A program made the translations under genes and the position numbers. A stretch of 64,000 nucleotides of DNA, from positions 186,001 through 250,000 of the forward strand of contig CAYGSD010000003.1 of the NCBI GenBank assembly GCA_964352625.1, given 5' to 3'. Position 1 is the first letter of the stretch. Each line of letters opens with the position of its first letter. The DNA is from JAAEPI01 sp964352625. Lineage in GTDB: Bacteria > Bacteroidota > Bacteroidia > Cytophagales > Cyclobacteriaceae. This document shows positions 7,844-17,018 of this stretch, in pieces. The notes under the pieces were generated by a model, which was given only the letters and a program-made list of their open reading frames with translations, ran no database searches and was not told the origin of the DNA.

Positions 7844-9166
7844 ATGATCGAACGAGTAAAAGATTTCATTCGTGATAGTGATCTCCTGAAAACGGATGAT
7901 AAGCTACTCCTAGCAGTAAGTGGTGGAGTGGACTCCATGGTGCTACTATACCTCTTGATGCGCCTCGATTATAAGGTTTCCGTTGCTCATGTCAATTTCC
8001 AACTGCGTGGAAATGATTCAGATTTGGATGAGGAAATTGTAAGGAAAACGTGTGATAATCTTGGAGTTCCGTTTTACTGTAAGAGGGCTGCTTTAGAAAT
8101 GTCCGAGGGGTCTGTTCAAATGGAAGCAAGAAAAGTGAGGTATGAGTTTTTTGATGATCTGATAGAAGCTCATGGATTTGATAAAATTGTTACGGCTCAT
8201 CATCTGAACGACAGCCTAGAGACGGTGCTTTTGAATTTATCTAAGGGAACAGGCATTGCAGGATTGACGGGTATCGCGGCGGTCAATGGAAAGGTGGTGA
8301 GACCAATGCTTTGTTTGACACGAGGTGAGATCTTGGATTTCGCTAATGAACATGGAATTGTCTGGCGAGAAGATGCCACAAACAAGGAATCCAAGTATCA
8401 GCGAAATCTGATTCGAAATGAAGTCATACCTAGGCTGGAGGCATTAAATCCATCATTGATAACCACTTTCACATCCACACTTGAGCGACTTCAGGGAGCG
8501 CAAGAAGTCTTGGAATCGGAAGTGCATAAAATTAAAAGTAAGTACTTGGAGCCCGGTGATCCCATGGAACTCCACTTATCCTGGATGGATTCTTCGAAGA
8601 AAAGTCAAGTACTTCTCTCAGAGCTCTTAAAACAATTTGGTGTGAGTTATTCTCAGAGTAGAGAGATCGCCCAAAACACGGATTCGGGCAAGCAATTCAA
8701 TACGCCTTCGTATAGAATCAACCGTGATAGAAACAAACTCTTGATCAAGAGCCAAACTGTGACCTCTTATCAAGAGGTCACTATTTCTGGATTAGGTCAT
8801 TTCCGATGGGGTAAAATTTCGATTTTGCTTGAAGTCCTGGATAGAGATCAAATCAGGTTAGACGCAGGAACTCATCTTGCACATTTTGACGCTAAAATGA
8901 TGGATTTTCCTATCAAGGTTAGATCATGGCAGCAAGGTGATTTGTTTACACCATTGGGCATGACTGGCACAAAAAAGATCAGCGATTTTTTCATTGACGA
9001 GAAGGTGCCTGTTCTTTCCAAAGAAGAGATTCCAATCTTTGAATTCGAAGGTGTCATAGTATGGGTTGGTGGCCATAGAATTTCTGAAAGCTTCAAGGTG
9101 ACAAGTGCTACAGAGAAAGTTCTTCGATTGACGTTAGTTCAAGATTATGATCCAAAAAATGATTGA
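7844..9166 (+). CDS. tilS: tRNA(Ile)-lysidine synthase
   Basis: TilS uses ATP and lysine to convert cytidine 34 of the AUA-reading tRNA-Ile to lysidine, changing codon and amino-acid identity. The PP-loop SGGVDS is at residues 26-31. AHHLNDSLETVLLNLSKGTG and the segment after it match the N-type ATPase domain. The C-terminal region from about residue 355 has the TilS substrate-binding look, for example VRSWQQGDLFTPLGM. Its 440 residues are full length. It is transcribed divergently from the envelope operon and followed by mdh after 84 bases. Confidence 0.96.
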   Translation: MIERVKDFIRDSDLLKTDDKLLLAVSGGVDSMVLLYLLMRLDYKVSVAHVNFQLRGNDSDLDEEIVRKTCDNLGVPFYCKRAALEMSEGSVQMEARKVRYEFFDDLIEAHGFDKIVTAHHLNDSLETVLLNLSKGTGIAGLTGIAAVNGKVVRPMLCLTRGEILDFANEHGIVWREDATNKESKYQRNLIRNEVIPRLEALNPSLITTFTSTLERLQGAQEVLESEVHKIKSKYLEPGDPMELHLSWMDSSKKSQVLLSELLKQFGVSYSQSREIAQNTDSGKQFNTPSYRINRDRNKLLIKSQTVTSYQEVTISGLGHFRWGKISILLEVLDRDQIRLDAGTHLAHFDAKMMDFPIKVRSWQQGDLFTPLGMTGTKKISDFFIDEKVPVLSKEEIPIFEFEGVIVWVGGHRISESFKVTSATEKVLRLTLVQDYDPKND

Positions 9167-9185
9167 TCCACTCAGCCATGATTGC

Positions 9186-9216
9186 TTTGAATTAGGCCCG
9201 CTGTGAACTAGATTTG
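9186..9216 (+). promoter_or_regulatory. Promoter of mdh (Bacteroidota -33/-7 type)
   Basis: TTTG at 9186-9189 is followed after 19 bases by TAGATTTG at 9209-9216. This is a textbook TTTG-N19-TAnnTTTG promoter. The predicted transcript start is near 9221, giving a leader of about 30 bases before the mdh ATG at 9251. It is the best promoter in the window. Confidence 0.75.
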
Positions 9217-9250
9217 GAAACCAATTTTTACATCACTAAATAATAAATAA

Positions 9251-10189
9251 ATGAAAGTAACCGTGGTAGGAGCAGGGGCAGTTGGAGCCACTTGCGCTGA
9301 AAATATTGCAAGAAAACAACTCGTTGAAGAGGTCGTGTTATTGGACATTAAGGAAGGACTCGCTGAGGGCAAAGCGATGGACATGAACCAATGCGCCACA
9401 TTGAACGGATACGACACTAAAGTGACGGGGTGCACCAACGACTATGCCGCCACTGCCGGTTCAAAGGTTTGTGTCATCACATCAGGTCTTCCTCGCAAGC
9501 CGGGCATGACCAGAGAAGAGTTGATTGGCACGAATGCAGGCATTGTAAATACGGTTACTGAAAATCTTTTGAAGCATTCGCCTGATACTATTTTGGTTGT
9601 GATTAGTAATCCGATGGATACAATGACCTATTTGTCTGCCAAGACAAGTGGCCTTCCAAAAGAGCGTGTTATCGGAATGGGAGGGTTACTTGATAGCTCA
9701 AGATTCAAGTACAGATTGAGTGAAGCGATCGGGTGCTCACCGAACGATCTACAAGGAGTTGTCATCGGCGGACATGGAGACACAACCATGATTCCTTTGA
9801 TCAATCATGCCACTTACAACAGCGCACCGGTTACCAAATTTTTATCAGCAGCTCAGCAAGATTCAGTGGTGAATGAGACAATGGTTGGTGGAGCTACATT
9901 GACCAAATTGATTGGGACTTCTGCCTGGTACGCACCTGGAGCTGCCGGAGCGTATTTGGTTGAGAGTATTGTTCGAGACAAAAAACTTTTGTTCCCATGC
10001 AGTGTATACCTGGAGGGAGAGTACGGCCAATCTGATATTTGTATTGGCGTACCAGTGGTGATAGGAGCAAATGGTATTGAGAAAATAGTTGAATATGACT
10101 TGACTGCAGATGAGAAGGAAAAGTTTAGTGCGAGCGCAGATGCGGTGAGAAAAATGAATGATGTATTGAGCGAAATGAACCTCGTTTAA
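9251..10189 (+). CDS. mdh: Malate dehydrogenase
   Basis: Mdh interconverts malate and oxaloacetate with NAD in the TCA cycle. The Rossmann motif GAGAVG is at residues 7-12. The family blocks VISNPMDTMTYL, GMGGLLDSSRFKYRL and GGHGDTTMIPL carry the substrate-binding Arg and catalytic His. The 312-residue length and sequence fit the LDH-like bacterial malate dehydrogenases. It has a strong promoter at 9186-9216 and its own terminator at 10216-10241, so it is likely monocistronic. Confidence 0.96.
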   Translation: MKVTVVGAGAVGATCAENIARKQLVEEVVLLDIKEGLAEGKAMDMNQCATLNGYDTKVTGCTNDYAATAGSKVCVITSGLPRKPGMTREELIGTNAGIVNTVTENLLKHSPDTILVVISNPMDTMTYLSAKTSGLPKERVIGMGGLLDSSRFKYRLSEAIGCSPNDLQGVVIGGHGDTTMIPLINHATYNSAPVTKFLSAAQQDSVVNETMVGGATLTKLIGTSAWYAPGAAGAYLVESIVRDKKLLFPCSVYLEGEYGQSDICIGVPVVIGANGIEKIVEYDLTADEKEKFSASADAVRKMNDVLSEMNLV

Positions 10190-10215
10190 TTGAAGCCGTA
10201 ATAACAAAATCAAAA

Positions 10216-10241
10216 CCCTCTTCTTTGAAGGGGGCTTTTTT
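10216..10241 (+). terminator. Rho-independent terminator after mdh
   Basis: CCCTCTT (10216-10222) pairs with AAGGGGG (10228-10234) around a 5-base loop, followed by C and six T. The stem is 7 bp including one G-T pair. The T-run ends directly at the ppk1 ATG (10242), so the hairpin occupies the place of the ppk1 leader. Confidence 0.8.
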
Positions 10242-12389
10242 ATGCTAGAAGATAGAGTCCATAAGTTGATCAGTGAAAGCAACCTGATTAGTCGGGATTT
10301 GAGCTGGCTGCAGTTCAATCACCGCGTGTTAGATCAGGCGCAGAAACCAAGTCGTGGGTTATTCGATAAGATGAAATTCCTATCGATAACTGCTTCTAAT
10401 TTGGATGAATTTTTCATGATCAGAGCCGGAAGTTTGTACAACTACCTGGACTATGGAAAGGATCGAATTGACTACTCAGGTTTACGAGCTATTCCTTTTA
10501 AAAAGAAACTCTACGGTGATTTGGCGGCTTTTCAAGCTGAGCAGCATAAGGTGTTCCTCGAAAACTTGAAACCGGAATTTTCGGCCTTTGATTTTTCTAT
10601 TTGTTCAATTGACGAGCTTTCCGAAAAAGAGCGTGCCGGAATAAGTAAGTATTACGACAAAACCGTGTTTCCGATGCTTACCCCGATGGTGTACGATTCC
10701 ACTCATACGTTTCCTATACTGAACAATGCGGTTTTGGTTTTCGGGGTGGTAACGAAAGCTCCTGGGCCTAAGGAAAAGAAGAAAATTTCCTTTATTCAGA
10801 TTCCAAAAAACATCCCTCGATTTTATGAAATACACAGAAGGGGGCATTTGTGTTTTGTACCCATTGAAGAAATTGTTAGGGAACATTTGCCAACGCTTTT
10901 TAAGAATGTAGAAATCATTTCCAAGTCCCTATTTAGAGTGACACGAAATGGTGACTTTACTCTTGAGGAATCCGACGATATTGAAGACAATTTTCTTGAA
11001 GAAGTAAGAAAAAAACTGAATACCCGGAAGACAGGAAGAGTGGTAAGGATTGAAGTGGAGGATGGAATTCACAAATGGTTATTGAAGCAACTTTTATCGC
11101 GATACGAATTGGATGAAAGCAATGTCATGCGATCACCGGAGGGATCCCTTATCGACTTTACGTGCTTGAGAGACATCATTGGTCATGAGGAATTTGTAAG
11201 TGATCAAAAAGTGCCTCGCCAACCCGTAAGACCGATAAGCTTGCGGGATGAGGAAGAAAAGGACATTTTCAAGGTGTTGAAAACCAGGGATGTCATGCTG
11301 CACCATCCCTACAACAGCATGGCACCAATGCTGGAAATGATTGAAAAGGCAGCTGAGGACCCTCATGTTCTTTCGATCAAATTGACGATTTATAGGCTTG
11401 CAAAAAATTCAAGAATCACTGACGCTTTGCTAACTGCCACCGAGAATGGCAAGCACGTATCAGTACTCTTTGAAGTGAAGGCGCGATTCGATGAAGAGAA
11501 CAATATGCGCGAGGCAAAGCGACTCCAAAAAGCTGGCTGCTTTGTAGTGTATGGTGTTGGAAGCCTAAAAACCCACACCAAGTTGCTCTTGATCGTGCGA
11601 AAGGAAAAAGAAAAAGTGACACGATTCGTACATATGTCCAGCGGCAATTACAATGAGACCACCTCGAAGTTTTACACCGATTTGGGCTACATGAGTAGCA
11701 ATGAAGAGTATGCCAATGATGTTCAAGAATTCTTCAATGTGATAACAGGTCACTCCTTGCAGGAGGACTATGACACCTTGATTACGGCACCAGTATCAAT
11801 GAGAAAGAAATTGATCGAAATGATCAATCTGGAGCGAAGCAACCAGCTTGAAGGAAAACCTGCTGGCATTGTGATCAAGATTAATTCACTTCAGGATAAG
11901 GATACGATCATGGCTTTGTATGAAGCGTCTAATGCGGGCGTGCCTATAAAGCTAATTGTGCGAGGCATGTGCTGCCTGAGACCAGGACGAAAAGGACTGA
12001 GTGAGAACATCGAAGTACGATCGCTTGTAGGTGAATACCTCGAACATTCACGCATTTATTATTTCCACAATGGGGGAGAACCTAGGGTTTATTCTGGTAG
12101 TGCTGATATCATGGTGCGGTCATTCGATAGACGGATAGAATCACTTTTTGAGCTCAAAGATCCTTTCCTAAAAAAACAAGCTATTTGCATTCTTACCTAC
12201 AATCTTAAGGATAATGTGAATGCCTACCTGATGAAGGAAGACTCGTCCTATGAACCCATTGTACCAAATGGAGCCAAGCCATTTGATGTTCAGACAAAGT
12301 TTTTTGAGCTGAAGAGAGATGATGTGCTCAAAGCTGATCTGTTCCCACAGGTCACAACTGCTCCAAATGGACAGTTGTCTCAAGCTTAG
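10242..12389 (+). CDS. ppk1: Polyphosphate kinase 1
   Basis: PPK1 makes inorganic polyphosphate from ATP through a phosphohistidine intermediate. The 715-residue protein has the N-terminal block LISRDLSWLQFNHRVL, the central SVLFEVKARFDEENN, and RFVHMSSGNYNETTSKF with the likely catalytic His. The second conserved His is in GEYLEHSRIYYF. The ATG at 10242 follows the mdh terminator T-run with no gap; no better upstream or nearby start exists. The 3' end overlaps the convergent transglutaminase gene by 38 bases. Confidence 0.95.
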   Translation: MLEDRVHKLISESNLISRDLSWLQFNHRVLDQAQKPSRGLFDKMKFLSITASNLDEFFMIRAGSLYNYLDYGKDRIDYSGLRAIPFKKKLYGDLAAFQAEQHKVFLENLKPEFSAFDFSICSIDELSEKERAGISKYYDKTVFPMLTPMVYDSTHTFPILNNAVLVFGVVTKAPGPKEKKKISFIQIPKNIPRFYEIHRRGHLCFVPIEEIVREHLPTLFKNVEIISKSLFRVTRNGDFTLEESDDIEDNFLEEVRKKLNTRKTGRVVRIEVEDGIHKWLLKQLLSRYELDESNVMRSPEGSLIDFTCLRDIIGHEEFVSDQKVPRQPVRPISLRDEEEKDIFKVLKTRDVMLHHPYNSMAPMLEMIEKAAEDPHVLSIKLTIYRLAKNSRITDALLTATENGKHVSVLFEVKARFDEENNMREAKRLQKAGCFVVYGVGSLKTHTKLLLIVRKEKEKVTRFVHMSSGNYNETTSKFYTDLGYMSSNEEYANDVQEFFNVITGHSLQEDYDTLITAPVSMRKKLIEMINLERSNQLEGKPAGIVIKINSLQDKDTIMALYEASNAGVPIKLIVRGMCCLRPGRKGLSENIEVRSLVGEYLEHSRIYYFHNGGEPRVYSGSADIMVRSFDRRIESLFELKDPFLKKQAICILTYNLKDNVNAYLMKEDSSYEPIVPNGAKPFDVQTKFFELKRDDVLKADLFPQVTTAPNGQLSQA

Positions 12390-13161
12390 AGTTGGCGTTT
12401 CCTCGAAATGCTCCCTGCACTGGTAAGGTAAATTGAGGATCGTGACTAGCTGTGAGAGGAATATACACTTCAGAAGTGAGTAGTCCAGAAGAAGGATCTA
12501 ACCCTACCCATCCTGCGCCATCCACCCAAGCCTCCACCCAGGCATGAAGTTCATGTCCGTCAAGTTCTGGATTAAAACTATAGCCACTCACAAACCGGCA
12601 CGGAAAGTTCACATGCCTTAGCATTTGCATCATCATCCAAGATAAATCTCGGCATGAAGCAGACTCCTGAAGGAAGGTCACATTTGGTGATAGAATGCCC
12701 TCATCTTCTCTAATAACATGTTGCCATTTCTCATGCATTTTGTTGGTTAGATTAGATAGAAATGTGATGTTGCTGTCCGACGATTCTAAGATACTAGCTG
12801 CCCATTTGTTGATGGCTTCATCTAGGGCTTCTTCTTTCTTCAAATAGTTTTTTAGAATGGGGTTCCGCTGATTTACTTCTTCTGCCAAGAAATTAAACGG
12901 ATTAAAAGGGGTCAGTTCAACATAGAAGGAAGTTTGAATGCTGATTTCGCTAATAAGGCCATTGTACCAAACCTGGTAATAGATATTACCCTCAGCGTCC
13001 GTTCTTTGAGCCTTTCCATCTGGCTCTGGAGAGATATGTAGTTGAAAACCTTCAATTTTTAAGTGGGGCCTGTAAGCCGGATGCAGATAAAGGTGCTGTG
13101 GTTCGACAAATACTTTAGATGAATAGGAATACCTGGAAATATGCTTAACTCTTAAACGCAT
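12352..13161 (-). CDS. Transglutaminase-like protein of the Anbu cluster
   Basis: This is a bacterial transglutaminase-like cysteine protease or transferase. An upstream GTG at 13179 is possible, but the ATG at 13159-13161 gives MRLRVKHISRYSYSSKV, the usual family start. The triad is visible: Cys170 in ESASCRDLSW, His206 in GHELHAWVEAW and Asp222 in VGLDPSSG. The N-terminal third is the beta-rich domain typical of this family. It is the last gene of a four-gene unit with Anbu, alpha-E and ATP-grasp proteins. The reaction and substrate of this unit are not established; peptide bond cleavage or transfer is the inference. Confidence 0.88.
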   Translation of the reverse strand: MRLRVKHISRYSYSSKVFVEPQHLYLHPAYRPHLKIEGFQLHISPEPDGKAQRTDAEGNIYYQVWYNGLISEISIQTSFYVELTPFNPFNFLAEEVNQRNPILKNYLKKEEALDEAINKWAASILESSDSNITFLSNLTNKMHEKWQHVIREDEGILSPNVTFLQESASCRDLSWMMMQMLRHVNFPCRFVSGYSFNPELDGHELHAWVEAWVDGAGWVGLDPSSGLLTSEVYIPLTASHDPQFTLPVQGAFRGNANSKLETTVHLEQL

Positions 13162-13178
13162 GGCAGCTAAGGTCGTCA

Positions 13179-13898
13179 CTATTTTAGTAGGGCTCGAGAA
13201 AGTGCCTCTGCTGGAAGGTTATCTATTCCTTGCTTCAATCTGGAATTCCAATATTCTGACAATTGGCCAAGTTCTTTTTCCTCAAATCGAGTTTCTGTGA
13301 GATTGTATTCGTTTTTTCGAAGAACAACTATATCTATCGGATAGTCTACGTCATTTGCCGAAATCTTAGTTGCATCGAATGATAGAAATCCGCTACGAAG
13401 AGCAAATTCCATGGTGCTGTCATAAGTCAATGATCTCTTTAAGACAGGCGTTCCAAAACCAGTATTACCTATGATTACGTAGGGAGTCCCTTTACCTATT
13501 TCGATCCAATTGCCCTGAGGATACATGAGAAATAACTTCGGTTCATCATCTTCTTCGAGCTGCCCGCCAACTATGGCATAAAGATTGAAATGGAGCCCTG
13601 CTTCTTCCAGAGGCTTCTTGTCCTCCTCGCCAACTCTTCGTACCAATCTTCCGAAACTATTGGTAACCTCAAAAAGCTTTTTGAATTCACTATCGTTCGA
13701 ATCGATTTCTTCCTTTAGATAAGTGACTGTTTTGTCCCTTACGGATCTAAGTCCAGAAGTCATTATGAAGAAAGAATGTTTGGTTCGTTGAACTGTAAAA
13801 ATCTTTTTTGCAACAGTGGTTTCAGTTCCTGATGTGATTCTGGTATCAGCTAATCCGATTACGCCTTCCTTAGTAAGGATGCCGAGGCAATATGTCAT
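13179..13898 (-). CDS. Anbu, proteasome-type protease
   Basis: Anbu is a 20S-proteasome and HslV relative found in bacteria. The product starts MTYCLGILTKEGVIGLADTR, so Thr2 would be the catalytic N-terminal threonine after Met removal. Asp18 in LADTRI and Lys in AKKIF at about 31-33 fit the Ntn-hydrolase active site. At 239 residues it is Anbu-sized and larger than HslV. The ATG immediately follows the alpha-E stop with no gap. Known Anbu proteins form open-ring or helical assemblies, and their substrate is unknown. Confidence 0.9.
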   Translation of the reverse strand: MTYCLGILTKEGVIGLADTRITSGTETTVAKKIFTVQRTKHSFFIMTSGLRSVRDKTVTYLKEEIDSNDSEFKKLFEVTNSFGRLVRRVGEEDKKPLEEAGLHFNLYAIVGGQLEEDDEPKLFLMYPQGNWIEIGKGTPYVIIGNTGFGTPVLKRSLTYDSTMEFALRSGFLSFDATKISANDVDYPIDIVVLRKNEYNLTETRFEEKELGQLSEYWNSRLKQGIDNLPAEALSRALLK

Positions 13899-14876
13899 TT
13901 ATTGATTGGAATTTTGAGAGGCGAAGTTAGACTGAATTTTAAAGTATTGATCATACACAGATTGGGAAATCTCGTTAAGTCTAAGTTGCAAATCATTAAG
14001 ATATTCGTGCAGTCCGGATTGAAACAGATCATTGATATCGGCATATTCAAGATCAGCTCGGAGGTTACCAATCAGCTTTTCTGCATTATTCGAATATCCC
14101 CGCTTTGATTCGGATATTTCGTGCATGCAATTCTCAGCCTCCACCAAACAAAAAAGGATCGAGCGTGGGAAGTACTTATTCAGGGTGAGGTATTCCACGA
14201 TGGAGGCAGGATCAATCTTGCCATACATTCTACGGTAAGCATTGTATCCACTCACTGACTTTAAGAGCGCAACCCAGTGAAGAAAATCTAGAGGTGATCC
14301 CACGCTTTCGCTATTCGGTAAGAGGTAATGATACTTGACGTCAAGAATTCGAGAGGTTTTATCGGCTCGCTCCAGGTATTGTCCCATTTTCCCAAAGAAC
14401 CACCCTTGTGTTCGCGGAACCGTGTCATAAGCAACTCCGTTGAAGGCCTGAACTTTTAATTTCATTTGAGCAAAGCAGTCGCTAGGATCTTCCTCTTTCC
14501 AAATCTTCTTTTTGCAAGCGTTTTGTGTGTAGTGATAGAGCTCATTTAGCACTTCCCAATTTTCTTTTGGAATATTCTCACGAATTATTCGGGCATTCTC
14601 TCTTGCCATATTAATCGAAGAAATAATTGAATTGGGATTGTTAGTATCAAAACCAAGAAAAAACATAGCATTCTCACGTGTAAACTCTGTGCCGAAATTC
14701 GAAATGAACAATTCTCGATCACCAGAAGCTGAGATTAGGGGATCCCATTGTTCTTTCATGTCACTTGGTAGGTCGAGTGACAAATTGAAGTTCACATCTA
14801 TAAACCGTGAATAATTTTCTGCGCGCTCTATGTAGCGACCTAACCAAAAAAGTGAATCTGCAACTCTACTCAGCAT
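13899..14876 (-). CDS. Alpha-E domain-containing protein (DUF403)
   Basis: This 325-residue, largely helical protein begins MLSRVADSLFWLGRYIERAE, the hallmark of the alpha-E family. Other family blocks are FLHWVALLKSVSGYNAYRR and YLTLNKYFPRSILFCL. The molecular function is unknown. Alpha-E proteins nearly always neighbour circularly permuted ATP-grasp enzymes and transglutaminases, which suggests a shared peptide-bond-forming pathway. Here it is packed 3 bases after the ATP-grasp gene and directly against Anbu. Confidence 0.9.
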   Translation of the reverse strand: MLSRVADSLFWLGRYIERAENYSRFIDVNFNLSLDLPSDMKEQWDPLISASGDRELFISNFGTEFTRENAMFFLGFDTNNPNSIISSINMARENARIIRENIPKENWEVLNELYHYTQNACKKKIWKEEDPSDCFAQMKLKVQAFNGVAYDTVPRTQGWFFGKMGQYLERADKTSRILDVKYHYLLPNSESVGSPLDFLHWVALLKSVSGYNAYRRMYGKIDPASIVEYLTLNKYFPRSILFCLVEAENCMHEISESKRGYSNNAEKLIGNLRADLEYADINDLFQSGLHEYLNDLQLRLNEISQSVYDQYFKIQSNFASQNSNQ

Positions 14877-14879
14877 ATC

Positions 14880-16307
14880 TTAATCAAATAAAACCCATGT
14901 ATCCTTACTGCCACCACCTTGTGATGAGTTCACAACAAGCGATCCCTTGACGAGCGCCACCCTAGTTAATCCACCTGGTAGCAAATCAATTTTATCTCCA
15001 TAAAGGGCATACGGCCTCAAATCCACATGTCTCGGCTCTATTCCGTCAGAAGTAATTGTTGGGACAGTCGATAGGGATAATGTTGGTTGTGCGATGTAGT
15101 TTCTTGGATCGGCGACAATCAGTTTCTTGAACTTTTCATGCTCGGCTTTGCTCGCCTTAGGCCCAATCAGCATTCCGTAACCTCCAGCAGCATTCGTCTC
15201 TTTCACTACCAAATCTTCGATATTCGCCAACACATATTTCATGTCTTTTTCTTCGCTGCATAAATAGGTAGGCACATTCTCAATGATCGGATCCTGACCC
15301 AAATAGTACTTTATAATTCGCGGAACATAGGCATAGACCGCCTTGTCATCTGCTACTCCCGTTCCGGGTGCATTTGCAAGGGCAACATTTCCGGCCTTGT
15401 ACGCCTCGAACAACCCAGGAACACCCAACATTGAATTTGGATTAAAGGAAAGTGGATCCATGAAGGTGTCATCAATCCTACGGTATATCACATCGACCTG
15501 CTTAAGTCCGCGGGTTGTTTGCATGTACACTTTCTTGTTTTGAACAATTAAATCTGGCCCGATTACTAACTCAGCGCCCATTTGTTGAGCGAGGTAGGAA
15601 TGTTCAAAATATGCGGAATTATAGATTCCGGGAGTGAGAACTGCTACAACGGGATCTTCCTTTTCACTTAAGTATTGCAATTTGTTTAGCAACATTCCAG
15701 GATAAGCCGATACGGGACGTACTCGTAAGCTTTCAAAAAGGTTAGGAAATGCTTGTTTTATGATTTCACGATTCTCTAAAAGGTAGGAGACCCCAGAAGG
15801 ACATCTTAGGTTGTCTTCTAAGACATAGAATGTTCCATCTGCACTTCTGACAATGTCACTTCCTGTGATATGACACCAGATACCTTTAGGCGGGTTGAGT
15901 CCAATGCATTGCTTGAGATAGTCTCTGCTAGAAAGTACTATCTCACTAGGTATAGCTTTGTCCTTAAGAATTTTCTGGTCGTGATAAATGTCGTCAATAA
16001 AAAGATTGAGTGCTTCAATGCGCTGCTGTAACCCACGCTCGATCACATTCCATTCCTTACCATTGATTATTCTAGGAACTAAATCCAGATGCAGAATCTT
16101 CTCTACTCCCTGATTATCGCTGTAGACATTGAAAGTCATTCCAAGAGACATTTGGGACTTATCTGATGCTTCCTGAAGCCGGTTGAGTTTTTTTACCGAG
16201 AAGGATGAGACCTTCTGCTGAAACATTTCATAAGACGATCTTACTGAACCATCAGGATCAAACATTTCATCATAGTGACTTTCAAGAGGGTACTTATCGA
16301 AGAGCAA
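14880..16307 (-). CDS. Circularly permuted type 2 ATP-grasp protein
   Basis: This 475-residue protein belongs to the circularly permuted ATP-grasp family, predicted to form amide bonds using ATP. Recognisable blocks are YDEMFDPDGSVRSSYE near the N-terminus, VLEDNLRCPSGVSYLLENR, VIYRRIDDTFMDPLSF, NAPGTGVADDKAVYAYVP, VKETNAAGGYGMLIG and RHVDLRPYALYGDKI. The start is probably TTG at 16305-16307, because the only later ATG (codon 15) would remove conserved residues and a stop lies just upstream. It is the first gene of the Anbu unit. The substrate is unknown. Confidence 0.88.
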   Translation of the reverse strand: MLFDKYPLESHYDEMFDPDGSVRSSYEMFQQKVSSFSVKKLNRLQEASDKSQMSLGMTFNVYSDNQGVEKILHLDLVPRIINGKEWNVIERGLQQRIEALNLFIDDIYHDQKILKDKAIPSEIVLSSRDYLKQCIGLNPPKGIWCHITGSDIVRSADGTFYVLEDNLRCPSGVSYLLENREIIKQAFPNLFESLRVRPVSAYPGMLLNKLQYLSEKEDPVVAVLTPGIYNSAYFEHSYLAQQMGAELVIGPDLIVQNKKVYMQTTRGLKQVDVIYRRIDDTFMDPLSFNPNSMLGVPGLFEAYKAGNVALANAPGTGVADDKAVYAYVPRIIKYYLGQDPIIENVPTYLCSEEKDMKYVLANIEDLVVKETNAAGGYGMLIGPKASKAEHEKFKKLIVADPRNYIAQPTLSLSTVPTITSDGIEPRHVDLRPYALYGDKIDLLPGGLTRVALVKGSLVVNSSQGGGSKDTWVLFD

Positions 16308-16455
16308 TTTTTTCTGAATTGAATTTCACTAATGTTAATGATTCATTAGATGAAAAACAAAAATGAATGCCTATTTCTGAAAATTATCCACCGATAGAAA
16401 TGAATCTTTGAATTCAAGGAAGTTGAGCCTATTCCCGAATAATTCAAATTATTCT

Positions 16456-16463
16456 TAGATTTG
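16456..16463 (+). promoter_or_regulatory. Putative -7 box of the 16479 lipoprotein gene
   Basis: TAGATTTG is a perfect TAnnTTTG match ending 15 bases before the chosen ATG. It overlaps the upstream TTG at 16461, which argues that this TTG is promoter and not a start codon. Confidence 0.5.
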
Positions 16464-16478
16464 TTAAAAATCACACAA

Positions 16479-16982
16479 ATGAAAAGTTTTACAAAGTTTG
16501 CTCTATTAAGCATGGTCATTGTCCTTTCCTCGTGCTTCCGACAAGACCCAATAGATGAGGAAAAACTTAAAGAAGAAATCAAGGCAGAGCTTAGGCAAGA
16601 ACTCTTCGATGACCTTTTGACGGCTCTTTTGGGCTATATCCCTGAGGAAGTTGATCCAGAAATCGTAGGTAAATGGGAACTTACCTCTGGCGAAATATTT
16701 AACTGTGGTGAGGAAAATGGGCCACTCCAGTTAGAATACTCGCTAGAGATATCATTCGATGAAGATGGAGGTTTTACATTCATTCAATCGTCAATAGAAG
16801 GTTCCTTTGAAGATGAGGGATTGTACATGGCCTCAGATTCTCAACTTATACTTTTTGGCAATGAGACGGACCCTGATCTAATTCCCTATGAAATCGTCAG
16901 TGATGTCATGACGCTTTACATTCAAGGCGAAGTAGAGGATTGCGGTCAAGCGTTAAGTTTTGATAGAGTGGTTTCATTGTAG
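16479..16982 (+). CDS. Hypothetical lipoprotein
   Basis: I do not recognise a named family. The ATG at 16479 gives MKSFTKFALLSMVIVLSSC, a lipoprotein signal with the lipid-modified Cys at residue 19. An acidic, helical stretch (EEKLKEEIKAELRQELFDDL) follows. The C-terminal part has the look of a small beta-barrel, with GKWELTSGEIFNCGEENGP resembling lipocalin-like proteins of Bacteroidota. It is about 167 residues. It lies between the Anbu cluster and an SRPBCC protein, with its own -7 box. Function unknown. Confidence 0.65.
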   Translation: MKSFTKFALLSMVIVLSSCFRQDPIDEEKLKEEIKAELRQELFDDLLTALLGYIPEEVDPEIVGKWELTSGEIFNCGEENGPLQLEYSLEISFDEDGGFTFIQSSIEGSFEDEGLYMASDSQLILFGNETDPDLIPYEIVSDVMTLYIQGEVEDCGQALSFDRVVSL

Positions 16983-17018
16983 AATAATTTCTAAATTCAT
17001 AGTTTCAAAATTTTAGCT

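Noticed and set aside
16358..16365. CATTTTTG as the promoter of the Anbu cluster
   Set aside because: One mismatch in the -7 box and no TTTG -33; kept as a possibility only.
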